Shown: positions 33,700 through 43,754, counted from the stretch's first letter. The stretch is DNA of 64,000 bases from Streptosporangium becharense (GCF_014204985.1 NZ_JACHMP010000001.1:6448001-6512000), one strand, 5' to 3'. Numbers and translations: made by a program. The notes: generated from the sequence alone by a model not told the origin.

Positions 33700-34836
33700 T
33701 CAACCGCAGTTGCAGTCGCAGTTACAGGAGTCGCTGCTGCAACTACAGCATTCGCAGCAGCCCGAACACCCGTCGCAGCACGAGCCGCACCCGTCGCATC
33801 CACCGCCGTCGCACCGCTCGGAGCACGGCTTGTAGCGGTCCTCGTCCCACGGCGGCCGGTACAGGCCGCAGGTGCAGCAGGCCATCGCGGCGCACATCAT
33901 CGAGAGCAGGCCGCCCGGGTCCGGCTTGAGGCGTGGGTCGCGGGGCGGTGCCCCGGGCGCCTCCTCCTCGGTCTCCGCCGCGTCCGGCCCGCCCGCGGCG
34001 AAGACGCGGGCGACGGAGCGTCCGGTCTCCTTGACGAGCAGTGCCTTGACCAGGCTGCGCTTCTCCAGGTCGAGCTCGGCCACCGCCAGCTCCAGGCCCA
34101 GCAGCGCGTCGTCGGCGTACCGGCGGGCCTCGGTGAGGTCGGTGCCGGAGGCGAGCAGCGGGTTGTAGGCGCCGTCGGCACGGTCGCGGGCCAGGTCCTC
34201 CACCGCGTCGAGCAGGTGGGCCAGCCGGCCGAAGTGGCGCCCCGCCTCCCGCAGCGTCTCCCGGTTGTGCGGCTTGCCGGCGAGCAGGGCCGTGTGCTCG
34301 AAGGCGGCGGCGACCGCCTCCTCGGTGGGGCCGGTGAGCTCCAGCAGGCCCAGGCCCGGGGTGCCCTCCAGCAGCGCCTGTGCCTCGACCGCGCGGGTCA
34401 GGGGCTCCGGGGCGAAGCCGAGCGCGGTGGCCGTACGGGACCCCGAGGCCGACCAGCGGGCGGCGACCCGCTCGGCGGCGGCCGCCACCAGTTTCCGGGC
34501 GTAGACGCCGTCCCCGTCCGCGACATGGTCCCTGACCTTGCCCGCGGCGAGGATCAGCGAGACCGACGCGGCCAGTCGCACTCCCTCGGCCTCGACGACG
34601 TCGGCCCCCTTGAACCCGCGCAGGGCACACGCCCCGGCTCGTCGCTGCGGCGCCGAGGCGACCGCCTGCGCTTCGGTGAGCACCGAGACGAGCAGGCCGT
34701 CGTAGTTGGTCACCACCCGGGAGGCGTGACCGTGCTCATCGCGGAGCGCCAGGCAGAGCCCGCAGAGATGCGCCATCCACTCCTTGAACAGCCCGCTGCA
34801 CATCCCATGGCGACACGGGCGGACGATTCCAAACAT
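33700..34836 (-). CDS. DUF5685-type protein with Cys-rich C-terminal tail
   Basis: The 378-residue product starts MFGIVRPCRHGMCSGLFKEWMAHLCGLCLALRDEHGHASR, with a Cys/His cluster typical of DUF5685 proteins. A long helical domain follows, then a C-terminal tail of about 50 residues that is nearly half Cys (CDGGGCDGCGSCCDGC, CCECCSCSSDSCNCDCNCG). N- and C-terminal Cys clusters suggest metal or iron-sulfur binding; the tail resembles a metallothionein-like knot. The biochemical role of the family is not known to me. The ATG at 34836 has GAGGGGG upstream. Confidence 0.8.
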   Translation of the reverse strand: MFGIVRPCRHGMCSGLFKEWMAHLCGLCLALRDEHGHASRVVTNYDGLLVSVLTEAQAVASAPQRRAGACALRGFKGADVVEAEGVRLAASVSLILAAGKVRDHVADGDGVYARKLVAAAAERVAARWSASGSRTATALGFAPEPLTRAVEAQALLEGTPGLGLLELTGPTEEAVAAAFEHTALLAGKPHNRETLREAGRHFGRLAHLLDAVEDLARDRADGAYNPLLASGTDLTEARRYADDALLGLELAVAELDLEKRSLVKALLVKETGRSVARVFAAGGPDAAETEEEAPGAPPRDPRLKPDPGGLLSMMCAAMACCTCGLYRPPWDEDRYKPCSERCDGGGCDGCGSCCDGCSGCCECCSCSSDSCNCDCNCG

Positions 34837-34974
34837 ATGCCCCCTCTTTACTGCGGCTGGGGTAAAGCGTGCCAGTACCGGCTTGTGTCCCGCTTGCAGG
34901 GGACGTGGACTCCGGCCGGGCACCCCTCCGGTGCCGCGCGCGGAGAAACCGCCGGTGGCTCGCGCGGGCCGACG

Positions 34975-35382
34975 TCAGCGGCTCGCGCCGGCCAGGCGAC
35001 GAACGGCGGCGAGCCCGCCGTCGGTGCCGGGCCAATGGCGTTCCAGCGCCTCGGGCCCGGCGGCCCGGACGACCGCACGCAGGACCACGGCGACCACGAT
35101 GGCGTCGTCCGCGTAGCCGAGGACCGGGATGAAGTCAGGGACCATGTCGATCGGCAGGGCCAGGTAGCCCAGCAGCAGCCACAGCCGGACGCGGACCCCG
35201 CGCGGCAGGGTGCGGTCGCGGGCCAGGCGTGGGATGAGCCGCAGCAGGTCGGGCAGGAGCCGGATCGCCTCGGTGAGCAGACCGGCGCGCGGCCGGGTGA
35301 TCGCCAGGGTGACCAGGGCCGCCAGCCACAGCACCACCAGTCCGCCGGCGACGGCGAGAGCGGTGGTGAGCCAGATGTTCAC
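34975..35382 (-). CDS. YkvA-like DUF1232 membrane protein
   Basis: The 135-residue protein has an N-terminal membrane helix (WLTTALAVAGGLVVLWLAALVTLAI). The DUF1232 core follows: LPRGVRVRLWLLLGYLALPIDMVPDFIPVLGYADDAIVVAVVLRAVVR, with the hallmark P-I-D-x-x-P-D-F-I-P-x-x-G-x-x-D-D. Such proteins are common, small and functionally undefined. The GTG at 35382 has GAGGAC about 7 nt upstream; the frame continues to 35430 without a better start. The 388-nt gap to the cellulase holds the CebR box and its promoter. Confidence 0.88.
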   Translation of the reverse strand: MNIWLTTALAVAGGLVVLWLAALVTLAITRPRAGLLTEAIRLLPDLLRLIPRLARDRTLPRGVRVRLWLLLGYLALPIDMVPDFIPVLGYADDAIVVAVVLRAVVRAAGPEALERHWPGTDGGLAAVRRLAGASR

Positions 35383-35671
35383 GAGTCGTCCTCGGGTGTC
35401 ACGCGCGGTTGCCGACTGTGATCGTCCCATCCGGAGGTCGCCGAGGCCGCGCCGGGGCCGGTGGAGGAGGCCGGGCCTTCTGTCGGTGGTGCTGGGGGCC
35501 TTGTCGGTGGGGGTCGGGTGTCCTGTCCGCGGTTACTGGTGCCCTGTCGTGACGCCGGGCGTCCTGGCCGTGGTCCGGGGTGTCACAGGTCTGACAAAAG
35601 GGTGGATACCGTCGATCCATGCCGGACAGGGTGAAACTTTCATCGGGTGGGGATGAGGTCCGCCCAGCTGA

Positions 35672-37093
<1,422 letters not shown>

Positions 37094-37286
37094 CCCGGTG
37101 GTGCGGCCCGAGAACCGGTACGGCTCGCACGGCACGCCCCCGGGCGAGCCGTACCGGCTTCGGTGTCCCGCTCCTCCGGCCGGCCCGGCCCGGGACGGCC
37201 GGACCGGAGCCGGGCGGGGTCCGCGCGGGACCGGAATCGGGCGGGGTCCGCGCGGGCGAACCGGTGCGACCGGGAGGCGGGACCGG

Positions 37287-37817
37287 TCAGCCCTCCGGCA
37301 GGGACGGGTCCCGCGGCGAGCAGGCGGAAGCCGCGGACCGGAAGACGGGGCCGGGGGCCGACTCCATCGCGGCGAGCGCCTTGGTCATGACGCGCCGCAT
37401 GGTCTCGATCTCCTCCGGGGTGAGCCGGTCGATCAGGAAGGCCCGGACGACGGCCACGTGTCCCGGCGCGGTCTGCTTCAGGCAGCGCACCCCCTGGTCG
37501 GTGAGCACGGCCAGGACACCTCGGTCGTCCGAAGGGCAGGTCGTCCGCTCGACGAGTCCTCGCTTCTCCAGCTGTCCGATCTGGTAGGTGAGCCCGCTCT
37601 TGGACACGACGATCTCGCGGGCCAGCTCGGTCATCCGCATCCGCCTGTCAGGGGAGGCGGACAGCTTCGCCAGGATCTCGTACTGGGCGTGGGTCAGGCC
37701 GGAGGTGGCTTTCAGCTGCTCCTCGACGCGGCGCTCAAGCAGGTGTGTGGCGGCGACATAGGCCATCCATGCGTCCATCTCGGATTCACTGAGCCATCTC
37801 GTGTCCTTCACCTCCAC
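37287..37817 (-). CDS. MarR-family regulator divergent from doxX
   Basis: The 176-residue protein has a MarR winged helix at about 40-110 (LTHAQYEILAKLSASPDRRMRMTELAREIVVSKSGLTYQIGQLEKRGLVER), with the wing DDRGVLAVLT and flanking dimerisation helices. One Cys (TTCPSDDRG) lies close to the wing and one (VRCLKQ) next to it, so thiol-based sensing is conceivable. Two repeated operator-like elements lie between it and the divergent doxX gene. The start is probably the GTG at 37817; another GTG follows 6 nt later. Confidence 0.9.
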   Translation of the reverse strand: MEVKDTRWLSESEMDAWMAYVAATHLLERRVEEQLKATSGLTHAQYEILAKLSASPDRRMRMTELAREIVVSKSGLTYQIGQLEKRGLVERTTCPSDDRGVLAVLTDQGVRCLKQTAPGHVAVVRAFLIDRLTPEEIETMRRVMTKALAAMESAPGPVFRSAASACSPRDPSLPEG

Positions 37818-37820
37818 ATT

Positions 37821-37842
37821 CTATGGCTTGTTCAAATTTGAA
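37821..37842. promoter_or_regulatory. MarR operator copy 1
   Basis: This element contains TTCAAATTTGAA, a perfect 12-bp palindrome, preceded by CTATGGCTTG. It recurs as a near-identical 22-bp copy 29 bp downstream. It lies just upstream of the MarR gene start. Confidence 0.65.
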
Positions 37843-37849
37843 CCACCCG

Positions 37850-37871
37850 CTATGGTTTGTACAAATTCGAA
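37850..37871. promoter_or_regulatory. MarR operator copy 2
   Basis: Direct repeat of copy 1 (CTATGGTTTG then TACAAATTCGAA), 17 nt before the doxX ATG. With copy 1 it probably lets the MarR protein control both divergent genes. Confidence 0.65.
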
Positions 37872-37888
37872 TGACAACGGGAGTCATC

Positions 37889-38311
37889 ATGCTTGACCAG
37901 GTGCGGCCATATGCCCTGCTGATCGCACGGATCGCGCTCGGCGTGATCTTCTTCGTCCACGGCTGGCAGAAGTTCACCACCATGGGGCTGGCCCAGACCG
38001 CGGCGTTCTTCGAATCCGTGGGCATCCCGCTGGCGGGCGTCGCCGCCCCGGTGGTCGCCACCCTTGAGGTCGTCGGCGGCGTCGCCCTCATCCTGGGTGC
38101 CGCCCTGCCCGTCTTCGGCCCGCTGCTCGCGATCACCATGCTCGGCGCGATCGTCTTCGTTCACGGCGCCAACGGCTTCTCGGCCGACAAGGGCGGCTAC
38201 GAGTTCGTCCTCGCCCTCGCCGCCGGTGCGCTGGCCATCGCCTTCAGCGGCGGCGGAGCCCTCGCCGTCGACTCCCTCTGGCAGCGCCGCCGCGCCGCCG
38301 TCACGGTCTGA
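37889..38311 (+). CDS. DoxX-family membrane protein
   Basis: The 140-residue protein has four hydrophobic segments (YALLIARIALGVIFFVHGWQKF, ATLEVVGGVALILGAALPVFG, LLAITMLGAIVFVHGA, EFVLALAAGALAIAFSGGGAL). The DoxX signature FFVHGWQKF...MGL and FGPLLAITMLGAIVFVHGANGF is present. DoxX proteins are linked to oxidative and thiol stress in mycobacteria and others. GGGAG lies about 6 nt before the ATG at 37889. The divergent MarR regulator with paired operators suggests inducible expression. Confidence 0.9.
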   Translation: MLDQVRPYALLIARIALGVIFFVHGWQKFTTMGLAQTAAFFESVGIPLAGVAAPVVATLEVVGGVALILGAALPVFGPLLAITMLGAIVFVHGANGFSADKGGYEFVLALAAGALAIAFSGGGALAVDSLWQRRRAAVTV

Positions 38312-38448
38312 GGGACGCGGCCCCCCTTCACTGCGGAGGAACCTTCACTACGGAGGAAGCGGCCCAGAGGGATCTCCCGAAGGGAGACGGCCCCAGGGAC
38401 CTCCCCGGGGAAACGGTCCGCAGGGATCTTCCGGGAGGAGTCAGAGGC
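38311..38448 (+). repeat. degenerate tandem repeats (27-bp and 17-bp periods)
   Basis: Three units beginning AGGGA(T/C)CT start at 38368, 38395 and 38422, an exact 27-bp period, and a related start occurs at 38311. Before them CCTTCACT(G/A)CGGAGGA is repeated at 38325 and 38342 with a 17-bp period. The array lies between doxX and the convergent unknown gene. I see no gene or clear terminator in it. Confidence 0.6.
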
Positions 38449-38588
38449 CGGAGGCCCGGCACCGGCAAAGGTGAGACCGGGAGCTCCGGGGCCGAAAGCG
38501 CTCAGAGATCCCGGAAGCACTCAGTAGATCATGGCGCGCCCGGCCGGTGGCCGGGCGCGCGGTGTTCGGCCGGGGAGCCGGACGTCGT

Positions 38589-40295
38589 TCAGGCGGGGAG
38601 CTGGGCCTCCAGCCGGTAGCCGTCGACGGTGACGTAGACCTGGTCGCCCGGACGGGCGTTCAGCCGCATGAGCACCGGCTGCAGGGAGTCGAAGACCGGC
38701 TGGTCCCGCCAGACGAGCACCACCGCGTTGTCGCCGGGGCCGGTGACCGACAGCAGCGTTCCGGGACGCATGCCCAGCTGGGTGGCGTACCCCTCCGGCA
38801 CGGCCACCGGGCCGCCCCGCAGGTGGTCGCTGGTGACCTCGATCCGCTGCCAGCGGCTCGGGTCGGTGGACGGGCTCGTCGGCGGGTGGAGCGGCGCGCG
38901 CTGGCTGGTGATCAGGTGCGGCCGGGTGTTGCCCCCGGACAGCGCCGACAGCGTGGCCAGCGCGGCGCGGGGGTCGATACCGGAGGCGGTCACCTGCGGG
39001 ATCGGCTGCCCGCCCCGGTGGTGGTGACCGTTGGCACCCGGTGTACGGCGCGGCAGCTGCCTGGCGGCCTCGGCGGCCGGCTGCGCGGACGCGGACTCCT
39101 GCGTCCCGCTCGCGGCCAGGGCGTCCAGCCAGGCCTGGGCGGAGTGGGTGCGGATGCCGAGCTGGTGGTCCAGGAGCGCGAAGACGTCGGCGTCGGCCGG
39201 TTTGACGGCCAGCAGCCGGCGGGTCCGCTCCCGCAGGCCGCCCAGATCGCCCACGACGAGCCAGCCGTCCTGGAGCCGCCGGTCGGGCATGAGGGTGACC
39301 AGCACCCGCCACAGCGGGGTGCGGAGCGTGGGCACCTCGATGGGGTGCGCGGGATCGGCGCCGACGAGCTGGTCCTCGGTCGCCGCGGCGCCGAGCCACT
39401 CGGTGAGTCCGAACATGTGGCCGGTCAGCGGGGCTGACTCGGGGGAGCGGAGCCAGAGCAGGATGCGCTCCTCGGCGGCCCGCTGCGCGGCGGAGAGCGC
39501 GTCGCGGTCGGCGTTGAGCTTGTGCGCGAGCGCCCGCAGGCTGATCGGGTCGACGGCGAACAGTCGTTCCACCGCGACCGCGCGCTCCAGGGGCCCCCAG
39601 TCGCGGAACATGTTCTCCACCAGGCCCACCAGCGGGTAGTCGCTGAGGCGGACGGGCTTCGGCTCGGGCGGAGCGGCCGGTGCGGCCGGGGCGGTTTCGG
39701 CGGACGGCGCCTGCCGCTGCTCCCGCGGTTGCGGTGCCTGCGGCGGGACGGGCGCGGGGACCGGGCCCTGCGGCGGGGCCTGGGCGGGGACCTGCGGGAG
39801 CGCCTGGACGGCGGCCTCGGCGGTGGCCTCCTGCTCGGCGACACCGGCGACACCGGCGACATCGGAAACACCGGGAACGTGGCCGAGGACCTCGCGGAAC
39901 ATGGCCGTGACCAGGTCCTGGGGGCTGGAGGCCATCGCGGGGCCGGCCAGGTCGGCGGCGGTCAGGCGGCGCAGCCGGGACCAGCCGCCCAGCCCGCTGA
40001 TGGCCGAGCGCGTCGCCTCGGGCCAGCCGGGCAGGGTGGGGTCGACCGTGTGCACGTGCAACGCGGGGAGAACGTCGCTCAGCGGCAGGTGGTCCCAGCG
40101 GGAGAGCGAGAGCCGGGCCAGGCGGTCGCAGATCCAGTCGAGCCCGGCGGTGCCGAGCGCTCTGGACAGGGTGACCGAGGACCACCAGCCGGCGGGCAGC
40201 CGGGAGTCGGCCAGGGCTTCGGCGACCTGCTGCGGACGGCTCCAGCGCAGGGCCGGGATCAGATCACTCAGGCAGATCGATGACTCGGCATCCAT
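38589..40295 (-). CDS. hypothetical protein with sigma-factor-like helix-turn-helix region
   Basis: The 568-residue cytoplasmic protein is built of three parts. The N-terminal helical region (1-140) includes RSAISGLGGWSRLRRLTAADLAG, reminiscent of a helix-hairpin-helix or RNA polymerase alpha C-terminal segment. A Pro/Gln/Ala linker (145-215) follows. The helical core (220-330) has ERLFAVDPISLRALAHKLNADRDALSAAQRAAEERILLWLRS, which looks like sigma region 4. After a second disordered stretch the C-terminus (about 480-568) is beta-rich (GYATQLGMRPGTLLSVTGPGDNAVVLVWRD). I do not recognise the family; a transcription or nucleic-acid role is a guess from these resemblances. Confidence 0.6.
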   Translation of the reverse strand: MDAESSICLSDLIPALRWSRPQQVAEALADSRLPAGWWSSVTLSRALGTAGLDWICDRLARLSLSRWDHLPLSDVLPALHVHTVDPTLPGWPEATRSAISGLGGWSRLRRLTAADLAGPAMASSPQDLVTAMFREVLGHVPGVSDVAGVAGVAEQEATAEAAVQALPQVPAQAPPQGPVPAPVPPQAPQPREQRQAPSAETAPAAPAAPPEPKPVRLSDYPLVGLVENMFRDWGPLERAVAVERLFAVDPISLRALAHKLNADRDALSAAQRAAEERILLWLRSPESAPLTGHMFGLTEWLGAAATEDQLVGADPAHPIEVPTLRTPLWRVLVTLMPDRRLQDGWLVVGDLGGLRERTRRLLAVKPADADVFALLDHQLGIRTHSAQAWLDALAASGTQESASAQPAAEAARQLPRRTPGANGHHHRGGQPIPQVTASGIDPRAALATLSALSGGNTRPHLITSQRAPLHPPTSPSTDPSRWQRIEVTSDHLRGGPVAVPEGYATQLGMRPGTLLSVTGPGDNAVVLVWRDQPVFDSLQPVLMRLNARPGDQVYVTVDGYRLEAQLPA

Positions 40296-40359
40296 CGACG
40301 GACCGCATCCTCCCCAAAGTGACGCATGTGGCTAATGGTGCAGCCTACGCCGCAAGCTA

Positions 40360-41310
40360 TCAATTGGTACTAAGAGGGTAAAGCCGATTGGGACTCATGT
40401 CAGACGGAAGAATACGGGGTCTGCCGCCCACGACCGACACCGCTTCCGCCCCGGCACGGCGTCCGGCGTCCAGCGCGGCCCCGTCGTCGGCCCCGTTCAG
40501 CAGGGCGGTCAGCAGGCCGGCGGCGAACGCGTCCCCCGCTCCGATGGAGTCAATCACCTCGGCGGCGAGTCCCGAAACCCGGGCGGACAACTTTCCGTTC
40601 CTGGCCATGAGGGCACCGCGGGCGCCCAGCTTCACCGCCGCCGCCCCGTAACGCAGGCTCAGCTCCTCCGCCGCACCCTCGGCGGTGGTCTCACCGGTGA
40701 GCAACAGCGCCTCGTCCAGGTTGGGGATGATCAGCCGGGCGGCGAGCGTCTCCCGGACGAACCGCTGGGGCCCGAACGAGCGCAGGAACCCCGTCGAGGA
40801 GGGGTCCACGCTGATCGACACACCGCGCCGGGACGCCTCGGCCAGCGCCAGCCGGGCCAGTTGCAGCCCCGGCTCGGCGAACAACGTGTATCCGGACAGG
40901 TGGAGGTGGCCCACCCCGTCGAGCAGGCTCTCGTCCCAGTCGTCGATGCCGATGTGCCCGCCCGCACCCCGGTTGGTGAGCATGGAACGCTCACCGCTCC
41001 CGTCCACCATGGCGATCACCACCGCGGTCGGCCGGTTCGGGTCGATCCTCAGGTGCGGTCTGACCCCGAACCGGCGCAGCTCCGCGGCGTGCCACTCGCC
41101 GGTGTCGAAGCCGACGCGGGTCAGGATGCGGGCGTCCGCACCCAGCCGGGCGGCCCAGGAGGCCGTGTTGGCCCCCGAGCCGCCCGGCCGCAGCACGATG
41201 TCGGCTGCGGTGTCGGTGCCGACGGCCAGGCCGGTCAGGGCCGGCCCGTCGTGAAGCGCGACGACGTCGGTGACCACGTCGCCGATGACCAGCAGGCCCG
41301 TTCCGGTCAA
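40360..41310 (-). CDS. psuK: PfkB-family kinase, probable pseudouridine kinase
   Basis: The 316-residue protein has the ribokinase fold: an N-terminal glycine-rich start (LLVIGDVVTDVVALHDG), the substrate motif LRPGGSGANTASWAARLGADARILTRVGFD, and the C-terminal PfkB signature DSIGAGDAFAAGLLTALL with catalytic Asp. It lies 7 nt after psuG, so the pair would phosphorylate pseudouridine and then cleave pseudouridine 5'-phosphate to uracil and ribose 5-phosphate. The TTG at 41310 has GAGG about 6 nt upstream. Family alone does not prove the substrate; context does most of the work. Confidence 0.85.
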   Translation of the reverse strand: MTGTGLLVIGDVVTDVVALHDGPALTGLAVGTDTAADIVLRPGGSGANTASWAARLGADARILTRVGFDTGEWHAAELRRFGVRPHLRIDPNRPTAVVIAMVDGSGERSMLTNRGAGGHIGIDDWDESLLDGVGHLHLSGYTLFAEPGLQLARLALAEASRRGVSISVDPSSTGFLRSFGPQRFVRETLAARLIIPNLDEALLLTGETTAEGAAEELSLRYGAAAVKLGARGALMARNGKLSARVSGLAAEVIDSIGAGDAFAAGLLTALLNGADDGAALDAGRRAGAEAVSVVGGRPRILPSDMSPNRLYPLSTN

Positions 41311-41317
41311 GATTTCC

Positions 41318-42256
41318 TCAGTCTCCGCGGCGGAAGGCGGCCGCGATCTTCCCGGCGAGACGGGCGTTGCCCCGTACGGCGGCCAGGTTCGCCTCCAGGG
41401 AGGCGCCGTCGGTGCCGCGTACCAGGTAACCCAGCAGGAACGGGGTGATGGCCTGGCCGGTGACCTCCTCCTGCTCGGCGGCGGCGAGCGCCTCGGCGAG
41501 GACACGGTCGTGCAGTTCGGGGTCGAGCTGCTCGGACACCGGCACCGGGTTGGCGACGATCAGCGCCGTCTCCGGGCCGCCGAGCGTGTCCTGGGCCCGC
41601 ATGATGCCCGCAGCCTCGGCCGGGGTCTCGATCCGCCAGTCGACCCGCTCGCCGGAGGAGTGCAGGTAGAAGCCGGGGAACTCGTCGGTGCGGAACCCCG
41701 CGACGGTCACGCCGCGGGTCTCCAGCCGCTGGAGCGTGGCCGGGACGTCGAGGATCGACTTCACACCCGCGCAGACGACGGTGATCCGCGTCCGGCTCAG
41801 CATGTCCAGGTCGGCGGACTCGTCCTGGGTCTCGGCCCACTCGCGGTGCACACCGCCCAGGCCGCCGGTGGCGAAGATCCGGATGCCCGCCCGCGCGGCC
41901 AGGAACGAGGTCGCCGACACCGTCGTCGCCCCGCTCGCCTTGAGCGCGGTGGCGGCCGGCAGGTCGCGGAAGCTGAGCTTGCGCAGGCCGGGGTCGTCGG
42001 CGATCCGCTCCAGCTCGCTCTTGTCCAGACCGATGTGCGCCACACCGTCCAGCACCGCGATCGTCGCCGGCACGGCGCCGGCCTCCCGGACGATCTCCTC
42101 GAGCTCCAGCGCGACCTCCAGGTTGCGGGGGCGGGGCAGGCCGTGCGAGATGATCGTGGACTCCAGTGCCACGACCGGGGCACCCTGCTCCAGTGCCTCC
42201 GCCACCTCGGCCGAGGGTCGGAGCACGCTGTCGTCGGGCTGTCGGGTGATACCCAT
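41318..42256 (-). CDS. psuG: pseudouridine-5'-phosphate glycosidase
   Basis: The 312-residue protein matches PsuG/IndA: ALESTIISHGLPRPRN, VPATIAVLDGVAHIGL, TTVSATSFLAARAGIRIFATGGLGGVHR, VVCAGVKSILDVPATLQRLETRGVTVAGFRTDEFPGFY and ANPVPVSEQLD, which include the catalytic Lys (VKSILD) and Glu/Asp positions of the family. It reversibly splits pseudouridine 5'-phosphate into ribose 5-phosphate and uracil. IndA homologues are linked to pigment formation in streptomycetes. It is transcribed with psuK. The upstream region to 42379 holds a TACTCT hexamer (about 42318-42323 on the plus strand) and other AT-rich promoter-like sequence. Confidence 0.93.
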   Translation of the reverse strand: MGITRQPDDSVLRPSAEVAEALEQGAPVVALESTIISHGLPRPRNLEVALELEEIVREAGAVPATIAVLDGVAHIGLDKSELERIADDPGLRKLSFRDLPAATALKASGATTVSATSFLAARAGIRIFATGGLGGVHREWAETQDESADLDMLSRTRITVVCAGVKSILDVPATLQRLETRGVTVAGFRTDEFPGFYLHSSGERVDWRIETPAEAAGIMRAQDTLGGPETALIVANPVPVSEQLDPELHDRVLAEALAAAEQEEVTGQAITPFLLGYLVRGTDGASLEANLAAVRGNARLAGKIAAAFRRGD

Positions 42257-42379
42257 GAGCTGGTTCTGTCTCCTCGTCCGAGGCCGTAGTCACTGCCCTT
42301 TTTGGGAACGGTGTAAACGGTACTCTCTTCTCCAAAATGAGCACGTTACGGCTGTTGGCGGTAGACGTCCACTCAAACA

Positions 42380-43681
42380 TCAGCCAATGACGAGGACTCC
42401 GATCAGTGAGATCCCACCGATGATCACCGTTGCCAGCCCGCCCAGGAGCAGCGAGCGTCCACCCCTGGCGAGCTCGCGAAGGCGGACGCCGGTGCCCAGG
42501 GCGAAGAGCGCCGCGGCGAGGAGCGCCGCCGTCACATCCGGCACCGCCCGCGTGACCTCGGCCGGTACGACGCCCAGGCTCCGCGCCGCCGCCATCGCGG
42601 CGAACCCCACGACGAACAGCGGCACCAGCGGCGGACGCCGACCCGCCCGCCCTTCCGCCGAACGTTCCGGGCGGTCCGGTTCCGTCCTAGGACGTCCGGG
42701 CTCGCCGGGTTCCGGCGTGGGGTGTTCCGGCCGGTTCGGTTCCGTGCCGGGGCGGCGGGCCTCCGGAGCGCGGCGCAGTGCGGCGGAGACCAGCCCGGTC
42801 ATCGGGGCGAGCAGCGCGACCCGGACGAGCTTGACCGCCACCGCACTCGTGAGCACACCCGCCCCGGCCGCCGCGCCGATCGCCGCGACCTGCGCGACCT
42901 CGTGCACCGCCGCGCCGGCCCACAGGCCGAGCCGGTGCGGTGACAGGTCCAGCATCCCCGCCAGCAGCGGCAGCGTGACGATCGAGACGCTGCCGTACAG
43001 GACGACGACGGCGACCGCGGCGGCGACGTCGTCATCGTCGCTGCCGGCGACCTCATGCATGGCCGCCACGGCCGCGGCGCCGCACACGGACACCCCGGTC
43101 GCGATCAGCAGCGACCGGCGGGGGTTCACCCCGAGCCGGTCCCCGAGCCGGCGCGTCACGGCGAACGTGACGCCGGTCGCCAGCGCGACCACCGCCAGGG
43201 CACGCCAGCCGAGCGCCAGCAGGTCCGGCAGCGCGATCTGCAGCCCGAGCAGCACGACCGCCAGGCGGAGCACCTGGCGGGACGCGAACCTCAACCCCGG
43301 CGACAGCGACCGGTGCAACCCGCCGAGATTGGCCGCCACCGCTCCGAGGAGCACCGCGAGCACCGCCGGGTTCACCCCGGGCAAGATCCGGCTCACCGCC
43401 GTCGCCACCGCCACCGCGCACGCCGCCACGCCCAGCCCCGGCGCGAGCGCCACCGCGTACGCCGTCACGGCCGTCACCGTGTACGCCGCGCCGGATCCCC
43501 TCACGCCGGCCCTTGTCGTGCCGACTCCCGCCGTGCCGGCCCTCGTCGGACTGGCCACCGCCGTGCCGGCCCCCGTCGTATCAGCCTTCGCCGTGTGGGA
43601 CCTCGGCGCGCGAACCCCGGAGCCCGCGGCGCGGGGGCGGCCGGAGAACACGGAGGTCCGCAGGCGCGAAAGGAGACTCAC
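42380..43681 (-). CDS. YeiH-family membrane transporter (putative sulfate/sulfite exporter)
   Basis: The 433-residue protein has about ten hydrophobic segments. It carries the YeiH/UPF0324 features: PGVNPAVLAVLLGAVAANL, LRFASRQVLRLAVVLLGLQIAL, LLIATGVSVCGAAAVAAM, VVLYGSVSIVTLPLLAGML and GLWAGAAVHEVAQVAAIGAAAG. A charged insert rich in Pro/Glu/Arg (about 310-355) lies in a cytoplasmic loop, and the N-terminus has a long Ala/Gly/Thr-rich extension. Family members are proposed sulfite or sulfate exporters, usually next to a LysR regulator, as here. The GTG start is at 43681. Confidence 0.88.
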   Translation of the reverse strand: MSLLSRLRTSVFSGRPRAAGSGVRAPRSHTAKADTTGAGTAVASPTRAGTAGVGTTRAGVRGSGAAYTVTAVTAYAVALAPGLGVAACAVAVATAVSRILPGVNPAVLAVLLGAVAANLGGLHRSLSPGLRFASRQVLRLAVVLLGLQIALPDLLALGWRALAVVALATGVTFAVTRRLGDRLGVNPRRSLLIATGVSVCGAAAVAAMHEVAGSDDDDVAAAVAVVVLYGSVSIVTLPLLAGMLDLSPHRLGLWAGAAVHEVAQVAAIGAAAGAGVLTSAVAVKLVRVALLAPMTGLVSAALRRAPEARRPGTEPNRPEHPTPEPGEPGRPRTEPDRPERSAEGRAGRRPPLVPLFVVGFAAMAAARSLGVVPAEVTRAVPDVTAALLAAALFALGTGVRLRELARGGRSLLLGGLATVIIGGISLIGVLVIG

Positions 43682-43737
43682 GGTCCGAGTGTCCGGGCGC
43701 CGCGGCGCGCCGGGTAGCCGCCGGCTGTGTGTGAGGT

Positions 43738-43754
43738 CATAGCCTAGGGCTATG
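43738..43754. promoter_or_regulatory. LysR operator-like palindrome overlapping the lysR start
   Basis: CATAGCC-TAG-GGCTATG is a perfect 7-bp inverted repeat that includes the ATG of the LysR gene and contains the T-N11-A pattern of LysR boxes. It also contains TAGCCT 6 nt before the ATG, so promoter, operator and start codon coincide. It lies 57 nt from the divergent yeiH start. Confidence 0.6.

Noticed and set aside
38311..38448. CRISPR array
   Set aside because: Units are contiguous and degenerate with no spacers and no cas genes nearby.
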